A DNA stretch of 64,000 nt, taken from positions 1,240,001-1,304,000 of the forward strand of contig NZ_LT906453.1 of assembly GCF_900187045.1 (NCBI RefSeq), in the 5' to 3' direction. Position numbers and translations under genes: made by a program. Positions within the stretch are counted from its first letter, which is position 1. Each line of letters starts with the position of its first letter. This document shows, in pieces, positions 17,671 through 26,716 of the stretch. The notes under the pieces are model-generated. The model was not told the origin of the DNA. It worked only from the letters and a program-made list of their open reading frames with translations, and ran no database searches. The DNA is from Dermatophilus congolensis. Its GTDB lineage: Bacteria; Actinomycetota; Actinomycetes; Actinomycetales; Dermatophilaceae.

Positions 17671-18840
17671 ATGAGCGTCAATCTCGGAATCCCCTCACCT
17701 GCTTCTCACACGCCGGAGCCATCTGCCGCATTGCTTAACCCGCGTCGGAACTCCCGCAAGATCGGGGTCGGGACCGTGGAAGTCGGCGGCGACGCCCCTG
17801 TCAGCGTGCAAACAATGACGACCACAAAAACCCACGACATCGGCGCAACCTTGCAACAAATTGCCGAACTCACCGCAGCTGGGTGTGACATCGTCCGTGT
17901 CGCCTGCCCAACAGACAAAGATGCCGAGGCGCTCCCCATTATCGCAGCCAAGTCAAACATCCCGGTGATCGCGGACATCCACTTCCAACCCAAATATGTC
18001 TTCGCCGCGATTAAAGCTGGTTGCGGCGCAGTACGCGTTAACCCAGGCAACATCAAGAAGTTCGACGACAAAGTAAAAGAGATCGCCCAGGCAGCGAAGG
18101 AATACGGCACATCCATCCGCATTGGTGTCAACGCTGGCTCTCTCGATAAACGCCTCTACGCCAAGTACGGCGCACCAACCGCTGAGGCACTCGTCGAATC
18201 AGCCGTCATGGAAGCGGCACTCTTCGAAGAGCATGACTTCCACGACTTCAAAATCTCTGTGAAACACCACGACGTCATCACTATGATCCGCGCCTATGAA
18301 ATGCTCGCCGAACGCGGTAACTGGCCACTGCACCTTGGCGTCACCGAAGCAGGCCCAGCCTTCCAAGGCACCATCAAATCTTCGGTCGCTTTTGGGCACC
18401 TTCTAGCCCAAGGCATCGGTGACACCATCCGCGTCTCCCTATCTGCTCCACCGGTAGAAGAAGTCAAAGTCGGCACCCAAATCCTGCAAAGCCTGGGATT
18501 GAAACCCCGCAAACTCGAGATCGTTTCCTGCCCCTCTTGTGGCCGCGCCCAAGTGAATGTCTACGAGTTGGCGAACTCAGTCAGCGACGCTCTTGAAGGA
18601 ATGACCGTGCCACTGCGGGTCGCCGTCATGGGATGTGTTGTTAACGGTCCCGGTGAGGCACGCGAAGCCGACCTTGGAGTGGCATCTGGCAACGGCAAAG
18701 GCCAAATCTTTGTGCGGGGACAAGTGATCCGGACTGTGCCCGAAGACCAAATCGTAGAAACTCTCGTCGAAGAAGCGAACCGGATAGCCGCAGAGATGGG
18801 CGAAGGAACCGAGGGCACCCCAGTCGTATCTGTTTCCTGA
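17671..18840 (+). CDS. ispG: 4-hydroxy-3-methylbut-2-en-1-yl diphosphate synthase (flavodoxin)
   Basis: IspG (GcpE) converts MEcPP to HMBPP in the MEP pathway using a [4Fe-4S] cluster. The 389-residue protein has the TIM-barrel half ([11 protein letters not shown] near residue 47; [11 protein letters not shown] near 119; ISVKHHD near 194) and the cluster half, with [11 protein letters not shown] near 290 and [11 protein letters not shown] near 320, which carry the cluster cysteines. The ATG at 17671 matches the usual N-terminus; the frame is open to 17566 without homology. No clear ribosome site is visible, so initiation may be leaderless. It shares the pathway with dxr upstream. The strongly C-ending codons contrast with dxr and proS. 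Confidence 0.95.
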   Translation: MSVNLGIPSPASHTPEPSAALLNPRRNSRKIGVGTVEVGGDAPVSVQTMTTTKTHDIGATLQQIAELTAAGCDIVRVACPTDKDAEALPIIAAKSNIPVIADIHFQPKYVFAAIKAGCGAVRVNPGNIKKFDDKVKEIAQAAKEYGTSIRIGVNAGSLDKRLYAKYGAPTAEALVESAVMEAALFEEHDFHDFKISVKHHDVITMIRAYEMLAERGNWPLHLGVTEAGPAFQGTIKSSVAFGHLLAQGIGDTIRVSLSAPPVEEVKVGTQILQSLGLKPRKLEIVSCPSCGRAQVNVYELANSVSDALEGMTVPLRVAVMGCVVNGPGEAREADLGVASGNGKGQIFVRGQVIRTVPEDQIVETLVEEANRIAAEMGEGTEGTPVVSVS

Positions 18841-18900
18841 CGTGTAGCAGAACACAGGCGTTTACCGATGGTGATGGAGCGTCGGCGATAGCATCAGTGC

Positions 18901-19710
18901 GTGCTCGCCGACGCTCCCCACCTTTTCAACGACCTTGGTTCTCTGGGAGCTGCGCCACTCATACTGCTACTGGTTGCTTCCTTTGCTGCCGGGTGGGTAG
19001 ATGCTGTCGTTGGCGGCGGTGGGCTCATTCAACTGCCTATGTTGTCGATCCTGCTCCCGCACGCAGCAACTGCACAGATCCTTGCGACGAACAAAATTGC
19101 CTCGGTATTCGGCACGCTTGCCAGCGCCACGACATACATACGCCGCATAGGCCTCGATCGAAGCGCCGCTGCCTGGCTCGCACCCACGGCTTTCGCAGGA
19201 TCCGCCGCTGGCGCGGCAGTAGCAGCAGCCATCCCCCGCAGCGCATTTGATCCCATCATCGTGGTCGCACTCGCCGTGGTCGGGGCGTACACAGCGATGC
19301 GTCCTCATGTTGGAACAAGCGATCCTGCACCGCGCGGCGGCACCAGTCACATCGTCACTCTCGCCTGCATCGGCATCGCAGTTGGTTTCTATGACGGAGT
19401 GCTCGGCCCAGGGACGGGATCTTTTTTCGTTATCGCTCTTGTTTCCTTCGCCGGACAAAGCTTTCTGGGAGCCAGCGCTCACGCGAAGATCGCTAACGCA
19501 TCCACAAACATTGCTGCACTTGTTGTTTTTGTTCCTCAAGGCGCCGTTATGTGGTCTCTGGGACTAGCCATGGCTGCGGCCAACATGGCGGGCGGATACG
19601 TCGGTGCTCGCACAGCTGTGGCTCGAGGTTCGAGCTTCGTGCGGGGTGTGTTCCTTGTTGTTATTGCTCTCTTGTCTGTCACTCTTGTCATGAAAATTAT
19701 TCACGGCTAG
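18901..19710 (+). CDS. TauE/SafE-family membrane transporter
   Basis: A 269-residue integral membrane protein with about eight hydrophobic segments. The TauE/SafE (DUF81) signature is present twice: AGWVDAVVGGGGLIQLP near residue 25 and GFYDGVLGPGTGSFF near 160, the usual internal repeat. Members export or import sulfur compounds and organic anions such as sulfite or sulfoacetate; the substrate here is unknown. It starts with GTG at 18901, 60 bases after ispG, and is followed 42 bases later by a GNAT gene. In relatives the GNAT gene directly follows ispG, so this transporter looks like an insertion in the conserved order. Confidence 0.85.
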   Translation: MLADAPHLFNDLGSLGAAPLILLLVASFAAGWVDAVVGGGGLIQLPMLSILLPHAATAQILATNKIASVFGTLASATTYIRRIGLDRSAAAWLAPTAFAGSAAGAAVAAAIPRSAFDPIIVVALAVVGAYTAMRPHVGTSDPAPRGGTSHIVTLACIGIAVGFYDGVLGPGTGSFFVIALVSFAGQSFLGASAHAKIANASTNIAALVVFVPQGAVMWSLGLAMAAANMAGGYVGARTAVARGSSFVRGVFLVVIALLSVTLVMKIIHG

Positions 19711-19752
19711 CAGTAACTTTTCGGCCGCGAAAAACGCTCTCCGCCATGGATA

Positions 19753-20610
19753 ATGACGCCTATGTTATGGACCTCGCGCACTGTTCGAAGCCTTGGGCGC
19801 GGTGACATCGACGAGGCCCTGGAACTGCTAGCAAAACATCCTGTTGAGAATGTCTATCTCGCTGCTCGGCTACAAGAGCTCGACCTTTCCCGTGGCGAGG
19901 GACACGCTCTGGTGTATGTACCAAAGGGACGAATCGAAGCAGTCTGCTGGATGTCAGCCAACATCGTTCCGAGCGCAGGGTCCATCGAGGGTGCAATAGC
20001 CTTCGGGGGGCGCTTGCGTAGACATCAACAGCGCTTTTCCTCCATCTTTGGTCCTGCAGATGTCGTCACAGCTTTATGGTCACAAATCCAGGCTTTTTGG
20101 AGACCACCGATTGAAGAGCGACTTCATCAGCGTCTGATGGCAATTGGCCCCGAAAAAGCTCTTACCGTCGCTGCGGATAAACATGTGAGAGTCGCCCATC
20201 CTGACGAACTCGACATCATCGTTCCAGCTGCTGAGGCCATGTTCATTGAAGAGATTGGATATGCCCCCTACAACGATTACGCGGGAAGTCTTTCTTACCG
20301 CAGCGCTAATCTGGCCCTCATTAGGCGTGGCCACACCCTTGCCGCAGTCGAAGATGGTCAGGTCATTTTCAAAGCAGAGTTCGGCTCGGTGGGTTTAGGG
20401 GCATGTCAGCTTCAAGGGGTCTGGGTAACGCCTACCCGGCGTGGCCAGGGGGTAGCTGTTCCGGCGCTCGCGGCGTGTGTTGAGTATGCCCGTGCTCATG
20501 TCGCACCTGTTGTGACGTTGTACGTCAATGACTACAACGAGCCAGCTGTTGCTGCGTATCGACGCGTGGGATTCGAGGAAGTGGGCGAATTTGCCACCGT
20601 TTTGCTGTGA
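19753..20610 (+). CDS. GNAT N-acetyltransferase with DUF4081 N-terminal domain
   Basis: The 285-residue protein has two halves. Residues about 1-120 match the DUF4081 type N-terminal domain. Residues about 140-285 form a GNAT fold with the acetyl-CoA motif GVWVTPTRRGQGVAVPAL near 222 and the closing LYVNDYNEPAVAAYRRVGF, a typical GNAT end. The M. tuberculosis counterpart (Rv2867c) also lies next to gcpE, so linkage to ispG is conserved although the substrate is not known to me. A GGAGCT/AGCTCC hairpin (20631-20652) follows. Start ATG 19753, with ATG 19762 as an alternative. Confidence 0.85.
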   Translation: MTPMLWTSRTVRSLGRGDIDEALELLAKHPVENVYLAARLQELDLSRGEGHALVYVPKGRIEAVCWMSANIVPSAGSIEGAIAFGGRLRRHQQRFSSIFGPADVVTALWSQIQAFWRPPIEERLHQRLMAIGPEKALTVAADKHVRVAHPDELDIIVPAAEAMFIEEIGYAPYNDYAGSLSYRSANLALIRRGHTLAAVEDGQVIFKAEFGSVGLGACQLQGVWVTPTRRGQGVAVPALAACVEYARAHVAPVVTLYVNDYNEPAVAAYRRVGFEEVGEFATVLL

Positions 20611-20741
20611 ATCTTGGGGTGAGAGGGCGTGGAGCTCTTTGTGCGCAGCTCCTGGTTGACCGTAACTGTGCGCTGCTCTGGGCTGGCGAGCACTTAAGCT
20701 AGTTATCAACCACAGTTCTCTTCTTTGCCAGTGAGGCCCAC

Positions 20742-22544
20742 GTGAGCGTTACGCGCATGTCAAATCTTTTCCTGCGGACTCTCCGCGATGACCCATCTGA
20801 CGCCGAGTTGCCAGGGCATCGCAAACTCGTCCGCGCTGGGTATGTTCGTCGCTCTGCGCCAGGTGTGTACTCGTGGATGCCACTGGGACTACGGGTGCTT
20901 CGCAAAGTTGAGCAGATCGTACGCACCGAGATGAATGCGATTGGTGGGCAGGAGCTGCTGTTCCCTGCCTTGTTGCCGCGTGAGCCCTATGAGGCAACAA
21001 ATCGGTGGAGTGAATACGGGGAAAATCTTTTCCGCGTGAAGGATCGCAAGGGGGCCGATATGCTCCTTGGTCCTACTCATGAGGAAATGTTCACTCTGGC
21101 CGTTAAGGACATGTACAACTCGTACAAGGATCTTCCGGCCACTCTCTACCAATTCCAGAACAAGTACCGTGATGAAGCGCGTCCGCGCGGTGGTTTGTTG
21201 CGTGGACGTGAGTTCTTCATGAAGGACTCTTACTCGTTTGATATTGACGATGCTGGTCTCGAAGCCGCATATCAGCGCCATCGTGAGGCATACATTCGCA
21301 TCTTCGAGGCGCTGGGACTTGAGTTCGTCGTCGTGAAGGCGACTTCTGGGGCGATGGGTGGCTCTGCAAGTGAAGAGTTTCTCGCAGTTTCTGAGAATGG
21401 CGAAGACACGTTCGTGACGTGTGACGAGAGCGGTTACGCAGCCAACGTAGAGGCAGTTGAGGTGCCTCGCGCCGCTGCAGTTGCTGCTGATGTTGTGGCT
21501 GCCACCGGGCCCGCACGGCAGATTGACACTCCGGATGCCTCAACTATTGAGTCTCTCGTTGATGTTTTGGATGAGGTTGTTCCTGAGCATCATGGGCGTG
21601 CGTGGAGCACTGCTGACACATTGAAGAACGTTGTCGTCATGCTTGTGTACCCCGACGGCACTCGCCGCCCGCTTGTTATTGGTCTGCCTGGTGACCGCCA
21701 AGTTGACGCTAAGCGTCTTGAAGCGCAGGTTGTTCCAGCTGAGGTGGAGGCATTCACCGACGCGGATTTCGCCACGTGGCCTGCTTTGGTCAAGGGGTAC
21801 ATCGGCCCGACTGCTTTGGGACCCAACTCGGGCTTGGATCCCGAGGACCCTCAGTACATCCGTTACTGCGTAGACCCTTCTGTTGCGCAGGGCAGCGCCT
21901 GGGCAACAGGTGCCAATGTGGCTGGTGCGCATGTGATCGACCTTGTGCTTGGTCGTGATTTCGATGTGGATGGTGTCATCCAGGCTGGTGAAATCCGTGA
22001 TGGGGACCCGAGCCCCGATGGTGCTGGTCTGCTGCGCGCTGCTCGGGGTATTGAGATGGGGCATGTCTTCCAGCTTGGGCGCAAATATGCTGAGGCGCTT
22101 GGCCTTAAGGTTCTCGACGAGAACGGCAAGCTTGTGACTGTGACGATGGGGTCCTACGGGGTCGGGGTTTCCCGAGCAGTAGCTGCTTTGGCTGAGGCAA
22201 ACGTTGATGACGCGGGTTTGGTGTGGCCACGCAATGTTTCTCCCATGGATGTGCATGTTGTTGCCACGGGTAAGGGTGAAGCGATTTTCCAGACCGCACA
22301 GAAAGTGGTTGATGACCTCTCTGCTGCTGGCATCGATGTCTTGTATGACGACCGGCCTAAGGTGAGCCCTGGCGTGAAGTTCAAGGATGCTGAGCTGATC
22401 GGTGTGCCCACGATTGTGGTACTTGGTAAGGGTCTTGCAGCAGATGTTCCTGTCGCTGAGATTAAAGATCGCCGCACGGGTGAGCGACGAGAGGTACCGC
22501 TTGCTGAGCTGGTTCAGCAGGTGAAGTCTGAGATCAGCGGTTGA
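20742..22544 (+). CDS. proS: Prolyl-tRNA synthetase (bacterial type, with editing domain)
   Basis: The 600-residue class II synthetase charges tRNA-Pro. Motif 1 is in the [16 protein letters not shown] region near residue 67, motif 2 includes [20 protein letters not shown] near 140, and motif 3 includes [15 protein letters not shown] near 468. Between motifs 2 and 3 lies the INS editing domain (about 220-405) that clears Ala-tRNA-Pro, including the VVMLVYPDG and GFIGPxxLG-like [10 protein letters not shown] stretches. The start is GTG 20742 with GAGG five bases upstream; ATG 20757 is possible. The gene follows the ispG block, as in mycobacteria. A hairpin at 22553-22595 closes it. Confidence 0.96.
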   Translation: MSVTRMSNLFLRTLRDDPSDAELPGHRKLVRAGYVRRSAPGVYSWMPLGLRVLRKVEQIVRTEMNAIGGQELLFPALLPREPYEATNRWSEYGENLFRVKDRKGADMLLGPTHEEMFTLAVKDMYNSYKDLPATLYQFQNKYRDEARPRGGLLRGREFFMKDSYSFDIDDAGLEAAYQRHREAYIRIFEALGLEFVVVKATSGAMGGSASEEFLAVSENGEDTFVTCDESGYAANVEAVEVPRAAAVAADVVAATGPARQIDTPDASTIESLVDVLDEVVPEHHGRAWSTADTLKNVVVMLVYPDGTRRPLVIGLPGDRQVDAKRLEAQVVPAEVEAFTDADFATWPALVKGYIGPTALGPNSGLDPEDPQYIRYCVDPSVAQGSAWATGANVAGAHVIDLVLGRDFDVDGVIQAGEIRDGDPSPDGAGLLRAARGIEMGHVFQLGRKYAEALGLKVLDENGKLVTVTMGSYGVGVSRAVAALAEANVDDAGLVWPRNVSPMDVHVVATGKGEAIFQTAQKVVDDLSAAGIDVLYDDRPKVSPGVKFKDAELIGVPTIVVLGKGLAADVPVAEIKDRRTGERREVPLAELVQQVKSEISG

Positions 22545-22552
22545 CGTTGAAT

Positions 22553-22595
22553 ACCTGGCGGTATGGCACTCGTATTTTGTGCTGTGCCGCCAGGT
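22553..22595 (+). terminator. Hairpin after proS
   Basis: A perfect 9-bp stem (22553-22561 with 22587-22595) lies eight bases after the proS stop, with a partly complementary loop and no U-tract. Confidence 0.55.
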
Positions 22596-22628
22596 GAGGC
22601 ACAGCTTTGGATAAAAAGGAACAAACAC

Positions 22629-23498
22629 GTGACAGATCGACTCATCGCAGCCGCTGACGGTTCTGCGCTTGGAAACCCAGGCCCAGCAGGTTGGGGTTGG
22701 TACATCGATGACAATCGGTGGGCTGCGGGGGGATGGCCGCATGGCACGAACAACATGGGTGAGCTCATGGCTGTTCTCGATTTGTTGCGTGCGACGCGTG
22801 AAGCGGGGCCGTTGACGATTTATTGCGATTCGCAGTACGTCATCAACTCGATCACGAAATGGATGCCGGGATGGAAACGCAAAGGGTGGAAGAAAGGCAA
22901 CGGCCAACCGGTTCTCAATCTTGATTTGATGCAAGCGATTGACGCCGAGCTCAACGGCGGTATCCAGCGGGATGTCGAGTTTAAATGGGTGAAAGGTCAT
23001 GCCGGGCATGAGTTGAACGAGGCTGCGGATCGTTTGGCTAATGGCGCTGCAGTTGCTTATTCGAAAGGTGCTGAGCCTGATCCTGGACCCGGTTTGGGTG
23101 GGGCTTCAGTGGGTGTTGCGCCTGCTTTCGCTGCGTGTGGTCAAGGAACGCTGTTTGGTGATGTAGAGCAGGATGAAATCGATGTGGTGGTCGATCTAGA
23201 ACGGGCGCTTTTGGAAGATGATGTGCGGGCTAGTAGCCGCATGCTGGAGCGTTTGTTACATCCACAGTGGGTGAAGGTGGAGCCTTCGGGGGCTGTGCTT
23301 ACCAGAGCTGAAGCTGTGGCTGGGTTGGCGCCTGCAGAGACTGATTTGGAGCTGTTAGCGGCTGAGCGTGTGTCTTCGGATGTTGTTCTGCTGCGGTGGC
23401 GGGGGCACACCGATGGTGGTACTTCGTTGCATTCTTCGTTGTGGCAGCGGGTGGAGGAGCGGTGGCGGCAACGTTTTTCTCAGAGCACCTGGGAGTAG
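22629..23498 (+). CDS. rnhA: Ribonuclease HI with C-terminal NTF2-like (DUF4440-type) domain
   Basis: Residues 1-140 are RNase HI, which degrades RNA in RNA:DNA hybrids. Catalytic residues are all present: Asp10 (AAADGS), Glu45 (NNMGELMA), Asp67 (IYCDSQYV), His124 (VKGHAGH) and Asp134 (NEAADRLAN). After a Gly/Pro linker (about 145-180), residues about 185-289 resemble the SnoaL/DUF4440 NTF2-like fold: LERALLEDDVRASSRMLERLLHPQWVKVEPSGAV, then WRGHTDGGTSLHSSLWQ. Such a tail is unusual for RNase HI. The GTG at 22629 has AAGGAAC eight bases upstream; an in-frame ATG at 22563 lies inside the proS terminator. A strong terminator overlaps its stop codon. Confidence 0.88.
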   Translation: MTDRLIAAADGSALGNPGPAGWGWYIDDNRWAAGGWPHGTNNMGELMAVLDLLRATREAGPLTIYCDSQYVINSITKWMPGWKRKGWKKGNGQPVLNLDLMQAIDAELNGGIQRDVEFKWVKGHAGHELNEAADRLANGAAVAYSKGAEPDPGPGLGGASVGVAPAFAACGQGTLFGDVEQDEIDVVVDLERALLEDDVRASSRMLERLLHPQWVKVEPSGAVLTRAEAVAGLAPAETDLELLAAERVSSDVVLLRWRGHTDGGTSLHSSLWQRVEERWRQRFSQSTWE

Positions 23499-23536
23499 TG
23501 AGCTACCTGGTGGGTGAGTCACTACTCCCAGTTTTA
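23489..23536 (+). terminator. Intrinsic terminator after rnhA
   Basis: A perfect 13-bp stem (23489-23501 with 23519-23531) is followed by TTTT at 23532-23535. The left arm includes the rnhA stop codon. It faces the convergent VOC gene. Confidence 0.85.
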
Positions 23537-23578
23537 TAGCTGTGTGTTGTTCAGAATGAGCACTCTGTATGTGGATGT

Positions 23579-24424
23579 TTATTTTTTGGGCGGGACAGAG
23601 CAGATCTGGAAAGCGGCGCCTTGAGGGTCGGTGACTGTGGCTACGCGCCCGAAGGGTGAGTTGATGGGGCCATCGAGTAGGGTGCCGCCTTGTTCGGTGA
23701 TGGCTGTGATGGTTGCGTCGGTGTCGGTGACGCCGACGTACATGCGCCAGTAGGAAGACATGGGGGTGGTGAGCCATGGGGCTTCGCACATGCCTGCGAT
23801 GGGTCCTGCTGGAGTGTGGTTAATTACGTAGCGTATGGAGGGGTTTTCTGGGGGAGTGGGAGTGTATGTGGGCATGTTGTCGTTGCTTGTAGCGCTGGTC
23901 ATCCAATGTGGGGTCCAGCCCAGGGCAGTGGAGTAAAAGTTCAGGGCTGTGTCGAATTCGTTGGTGACGAGTTCGAACCATACAGGCACATTTGGTGCGG
24001 CGGTTGCTTCGATTCCGTTGAAGTTACCTGGTTCCCATAGTCCGATGGTGGCGCCTGTTGGGTCGTTGATGAGCCCCATGGATCCGAGTTCGCCTACTGG
24101 CATGGCGGGGAAGACGATGCTGGCGCCTGCTTGTTCTGCACGGCTAAGGGTGGTTTCGATGTCGGTGGTGGCGAGGTAGATACCCCATGCGGTGGGGGAG
24201 TGCGGTTCGGTCAGGGGGCCTTCTGGGCCGATAAGAGTGGACATGGCTCCGCCGATAGCTGCGTTGTTGGAGCGGATCATGCGGTATTGGCCAAAGTCGT
24301 CACCGGTGTTGCTGAATTTCCATCCAAAGATGGCGTGGTAAAAGGCGGTGGCTGCGTCGATGTCGTGGGTTCCTAGGTCCATCCAGATGGGGCTGCCGTC
24401 GGTGTGTGCGATGGGCGTGTTCAT
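23579..24424 (-). CDS. Two-domain VOC-family (glyoxalase-like) protein
   Basis: The 281-residue protein carries two vicinal-oxygen-chelate domains, about residues 10-125 (WMDLGTHDIDAATAFYHAIFGWKF ... DPTGATIGLWEPG) and 140-278 (WFELVTNEFDTALNFYSTALGW ... TDPQGAAFQICSV). This arrangement is like the mycobacterial antigen CFP30B and many actinobacterial paralogues. Members bind divalent metal or small molecules; the reaction is unknown. The ATG at 24424 has AAGGGA seven bases upstream on the minus strand, whereas an upstream in-frame ATG at 24490 lacks one. It is convergent with rnhA and divergent from the acyltransferase gene. Confidence 0.85.
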   Translation of the reverse strand: MNTPIAHTDGSPIWMDLGTHDIDAATAFYHAIFGWKFSNTGDDFGQYRMIRSNNAAIGGAMSTLIGPEGPLTEPHSPTAWGIYLATTDIETTLSRAEQAGASIVFPAMPVGELGSMGLINDPTGATIGLWEPGNFNGIEATAAPNVPVWFELVTNEFDTALNFYSTALGWTPHWMTSATSNDNMPTYTPTPPENPSIRYVINHTPAGPIAGMCEAPWLTTPMSSYWRMYVGVTDTDATITAITEQGGTLLDGPINSPFGRVATVTDPQGAAFQICSVPPKK

Positions 24425-24554
24425 TTCAGATTCCCTTCGTTGTGCCTGTGCTCGCGGAGTGTGATGGGTGTTTGTCTTCCACGGTGGCACCTGAGGGGGT
24501 GGTTGCGGTGCAGGGGCGGGATTGGGCGTGGTGTGTTTCGCCTAGGGTGTCGTC

Positions 24555-25154
24555 ATGTTTTTACGTGTTCGTGTGTTGTTCGGCCGGGCGATTCTTGCGG
24601 CGGCGAGGGTTCGCTTGGTTGATGAGGATCCGGGGAAGCATCGTCCGTTTGTGATTGTGGCTCCGCATACCAGCTATATGGATCCGGTTTTGTTGTTGGG
24701 GTTTACCTGGGCGACGGGATATAACGTTCGGGCGATTGTGGAGAAAAAGTTTTTTGTGGGGCCGTTTGATTGGTTGTTTCGCAAGTTGGGGGGTATCCCA
24801 ATCGACCGGAAGCGGCCTATCGGTGTGGTTGAGGAGATCACGGCGATGTTGTCTGACCCGAACGTGTGCGTGGTGATTGCTCCGGAGGGGACGCGTTCTG
24901 CGACGGAGTTTTGGAAGAGTGGGTTTTACCGGATTGCACGTTCTGCTGGTGTTCCGGTGACGTGTGGTTTTGTGGATATGCGGCGTCGAGTAGGTGGTTT
25001 GGGCCCAACGTTTGAGCTAACGGGGGATGTGGCTGCGGATATGGATCGGATTCGTGGTTTTTATGAGGGAATGACGGGGTGGAGGGCAGGTAAAGAGTCG
25101 CGGGTGAAGTTGCGTAATGAGGTCGAGGGGGATTTGCGGTTGTGTGAGGGGTGA
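24555..25154 (+). CDS. 1-acyl-sn-glycerol-3-phosphate acyltransferase (PlsC-like)
   Basis: A 199-residue LPLAT-family acyltransferase. The catalytic H(X4)D motif is PHTSYMDP near residue 38, and the substrate-binding PEGTRS motif is near 114, with FVGPFDWLFRKLGGIPIDR between them (the usual block III). It lacks a long hydrophobic N-terminal anchor and is shorter than most PlsC proteins (about 240 residues), so it belongs to the short actinobacterial group whose substrates are undefined. It transfers acyl groups at the membrane surface. Its stop lies six bases from the stop of argR on the other strand. Confidence 0.85.
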   Translation: MFLRVRVLFGRAILAAARVRLVDEDPGKHRPFVIVAPHTSYMDPVLLLGFTWATGYNVRAIVEKKFFVGPFDWLFRKLGGIPIDRKRPIGVVEEITAMLSDPNVCVVIAPEGTRSATEFWKSGFYRIARSAGVPVTCGFVDMRRRVGGLGPTFELTGDVAADMDRIRGFYEGMTGWRAGKESRVKLRNEVEGDLRLCEG

Positions 25155-25159
25155 AGGGG

Positions 25160-25699
25160 TTAGTGGTTTATGCGTCCGTTGTTGGGAGCTTCGGCGGATG
25201 AGAGGTGAACGAATTGGTGTGCGATGCGGGCGGCTGATTCTTCGTCGATGGCGGGGATGAGGATGGTGTCGTCTCCGGCGACTGTGCCCAGGACGCCTGG
25301 GAGCATTGCGTCGTCGATGGCTGAGGCGAGTAGTTGTGCGGCGCCGGGTGGTGTTTGCAGGACGACGTCGGTGTGGGCGTAGGCGATGGAGACAACGAGG
25401 TCTGCGGTGAGTTTGCAGAGTCGTTGGGTGAAGCGTGAGGTGAGTCCGCTTCCGTCTTCGAGTCGCATTTGTCCGGGTGCGCCTGCTTCGGGGATGACGT
25501 AGACCTGGGCCCCTCCGGCGGCGCGCATTTTGGTGGCGCGCATTTCTTTGAGGTCGCGCGAGAGGGTGGCTTGGGTGACGATGACGCCGTGGGCTTCGAG
25601 GGATTTGCTGAGTTCTCGTTGTGAGTGGATATGGGTGGCGCTGATGATGCGGGCGATGAGTCGGTGGCGTGCCGCTTTGGTTCGGGCGGCCATGTCCAT
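25160..25699 (-). CDS. argR: Arginine repressor ArgR
   Basis: The 179-residue protein is a complete ArgR. The N-terminal winged helix (about 10-75) ends with TQATLSRDLKEM. The C-terminal hexamerisation and arginine-binding domain (about 105-165) carries LPGVLGTVAGDDTILI with the paired Asp that bind L-arginine. ArgR usually represses arginine biosynthesis and can activate arc operons. It is the last gene downstream of arcDABC on the minus strand, separated from arcC by 90 bases and a 14-bp hairpin (25742-25778), so it may be cotranscribed partly by readthrough. The start is ATG 25699, with ATG 25693 as an alternative. Confidence 0.93.
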   Translation of the reverse strand: MDMAARTKAARHRLIARIISATHIHSQRELSKSLEAHGVIVTQATLSRDLKEMRATKMRAAGGAQVYVIPEAGAPGQMRLEDGSGLTSRFTQRLCKLTADLVVSIAYAHTDVVLQTPPGAAQLLASAIDDAMLPGVLGTVAGDDTILIPAIDEESAARIAHQFVHLSSAEAPNNGRINH

Positions 25700-25741
25700 C
25701 TGGTAGCGCCTTTCTTTGGTGGTGGGTAGGAGGGGTTTTGG

Positions 25742-25778
25742 TAGGGCAGGTCACGTGTGGTGTGCGTGACCTGCCCTA
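25742..25778 (-). terminator. Hairpin between arcC and argR
   Basis: A perfect 14-bp stem (25742-25755 with 25765-25778) and 9-nt loop start 12 bases beyond the arcC stop. There is no U-tract. It probably reduces, rather than abolishes, readthrough into argR. Confidence 0.65.
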
Positions 25779-25789
25779 GATTTGGTTGT

Positions 25790-26716
25790 TTAGTTATTGG
25801 GGTATTCGCCGGTGGGGGTGATGATGGTTCCGGCGGTGCCGGCCATGATCGCTACGGCGTCTTCGAGACGTCCGATGGCGGCCATTTTTCCGGTGTTTTC
25901 GACGAATGCGGTGACTGCGTCGACTTTAGGTCCCATGGAGCCGGCAGGCATGTTGAGGCTGCGTAGGTCTTGGGGGGTGCAGCGGTGGATTTCTTTTTGT
26001 TGTGGGGTGTTGAAGTCGGTCATTACGGCGGGGACGTCGGTGAGGACGAGGAATGCGTCGGCGTTGACGTGTTCGGCGAGCATGCGTCCGGTGGCGTCTT
26101 TGTCGATGACTGCTTCGATTCCGGTGAGTTTGTTGTTCTCGTCGCGGATGACGGGGATGCCGCCGCCGCCTGCGCACACCACGGTGGTTCCGGCGTCGAT
26201 AAGGGCGCGGATGGTGTCGATTTCGACGCACCGGGTGGGCTGGGGGGAAGGGACGACGCGGCGGTAGCCGTTGCCGTCGGGTTTGACGGTCCAGCCGTAG
26301 GTGGTGGCGAGTTTTTCGGCTTCTTCTTGGGTGTACATTTCGCCGACGAATTTGGTTGGGTTGTTGAAGGCCGGGTCGTCGGCGCAGACTTCGGTCTGGG
26401 TGATGAGTGCGGAGATTTTGTGGTTTGGTAGTTCGTTTTGGAGTGCTTGGAGGATCCAGTACCCGATCATTCCTTGGGTTTCGGCGCCGAGGGTGTCGAA
26501 GGGGTAGGGGTCGTTGAGGCGCTCGTCGTGGATGGATTCGAGGGCGAGGACACCGATTTGGGGGCCGTTGCCGTGGGTGAGGACGAGTTCGTGTTCAGCT
26601 GCGAGGGTGGCTAGTACGGCTGCGGCGTGTTTGACGTTTTCGATTTGGGGTTTGGCGTCGGGGGATTGTCCTCGTCGCATGAGGGCGTTGCCTCCGAGGG
26701 CGGCGACGATGCGCAT
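25790..26716 (-). CDS. arcC: Carbamate kinase
   Basis: ArcC converts carbamoyl phosphate and ADP to ATP, ammonia and CO2, the energy-yielding end of the arginine deiminase pathway. The 308-residue protein has the amino-acid-kinase fold: VAALGGNALMRRG at the N-terminus, LTHGNGPQIG near residue 47, VVCAGGGGIPV near 205, VIDKDATGRMLA near 230 and the C-terminal GSMGPKVDAV and GTIITP. The ATG at 26716 overlaps the stop of the upstream arcB (TAATG), indicating translational coupling. A longer open frame upstream lies inside arcB and is ignored. Confidence 0.95.
   Translation of the reverse strand: MRIVAALGGNALMRRGQSPDAKPQIENVKHAAAVLATLAAEHELVLTHGNGPQIGVLALESIHDERLNDPYPFDTLGAETQGMIGYWILQALQNELPNHKISALITQTEVCADDPAFNNPTKFVGEMYTQEEAEKLATTYGWTVKPDGNGYRRVVPSPQPTRCVEIDTIRALIDAGTTVVCAGGGGIPVIRDENNKLTGIEAVIDKDATGRMLAEHVNADAFLVLTDVPAVMTDFNTPQQKEIHRCTPQDLRSLNMPAGSMGPKVDAVTAFVENTGKMAAIGRLEDAVAIMAGTAGTIITPTGEYPNN

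Noticed and set aside
20611-20741. Possible T-box or leader riboswitch before proS
   Set aside because: Only a small hairpin is present; the conserved T-box sequence is absent.
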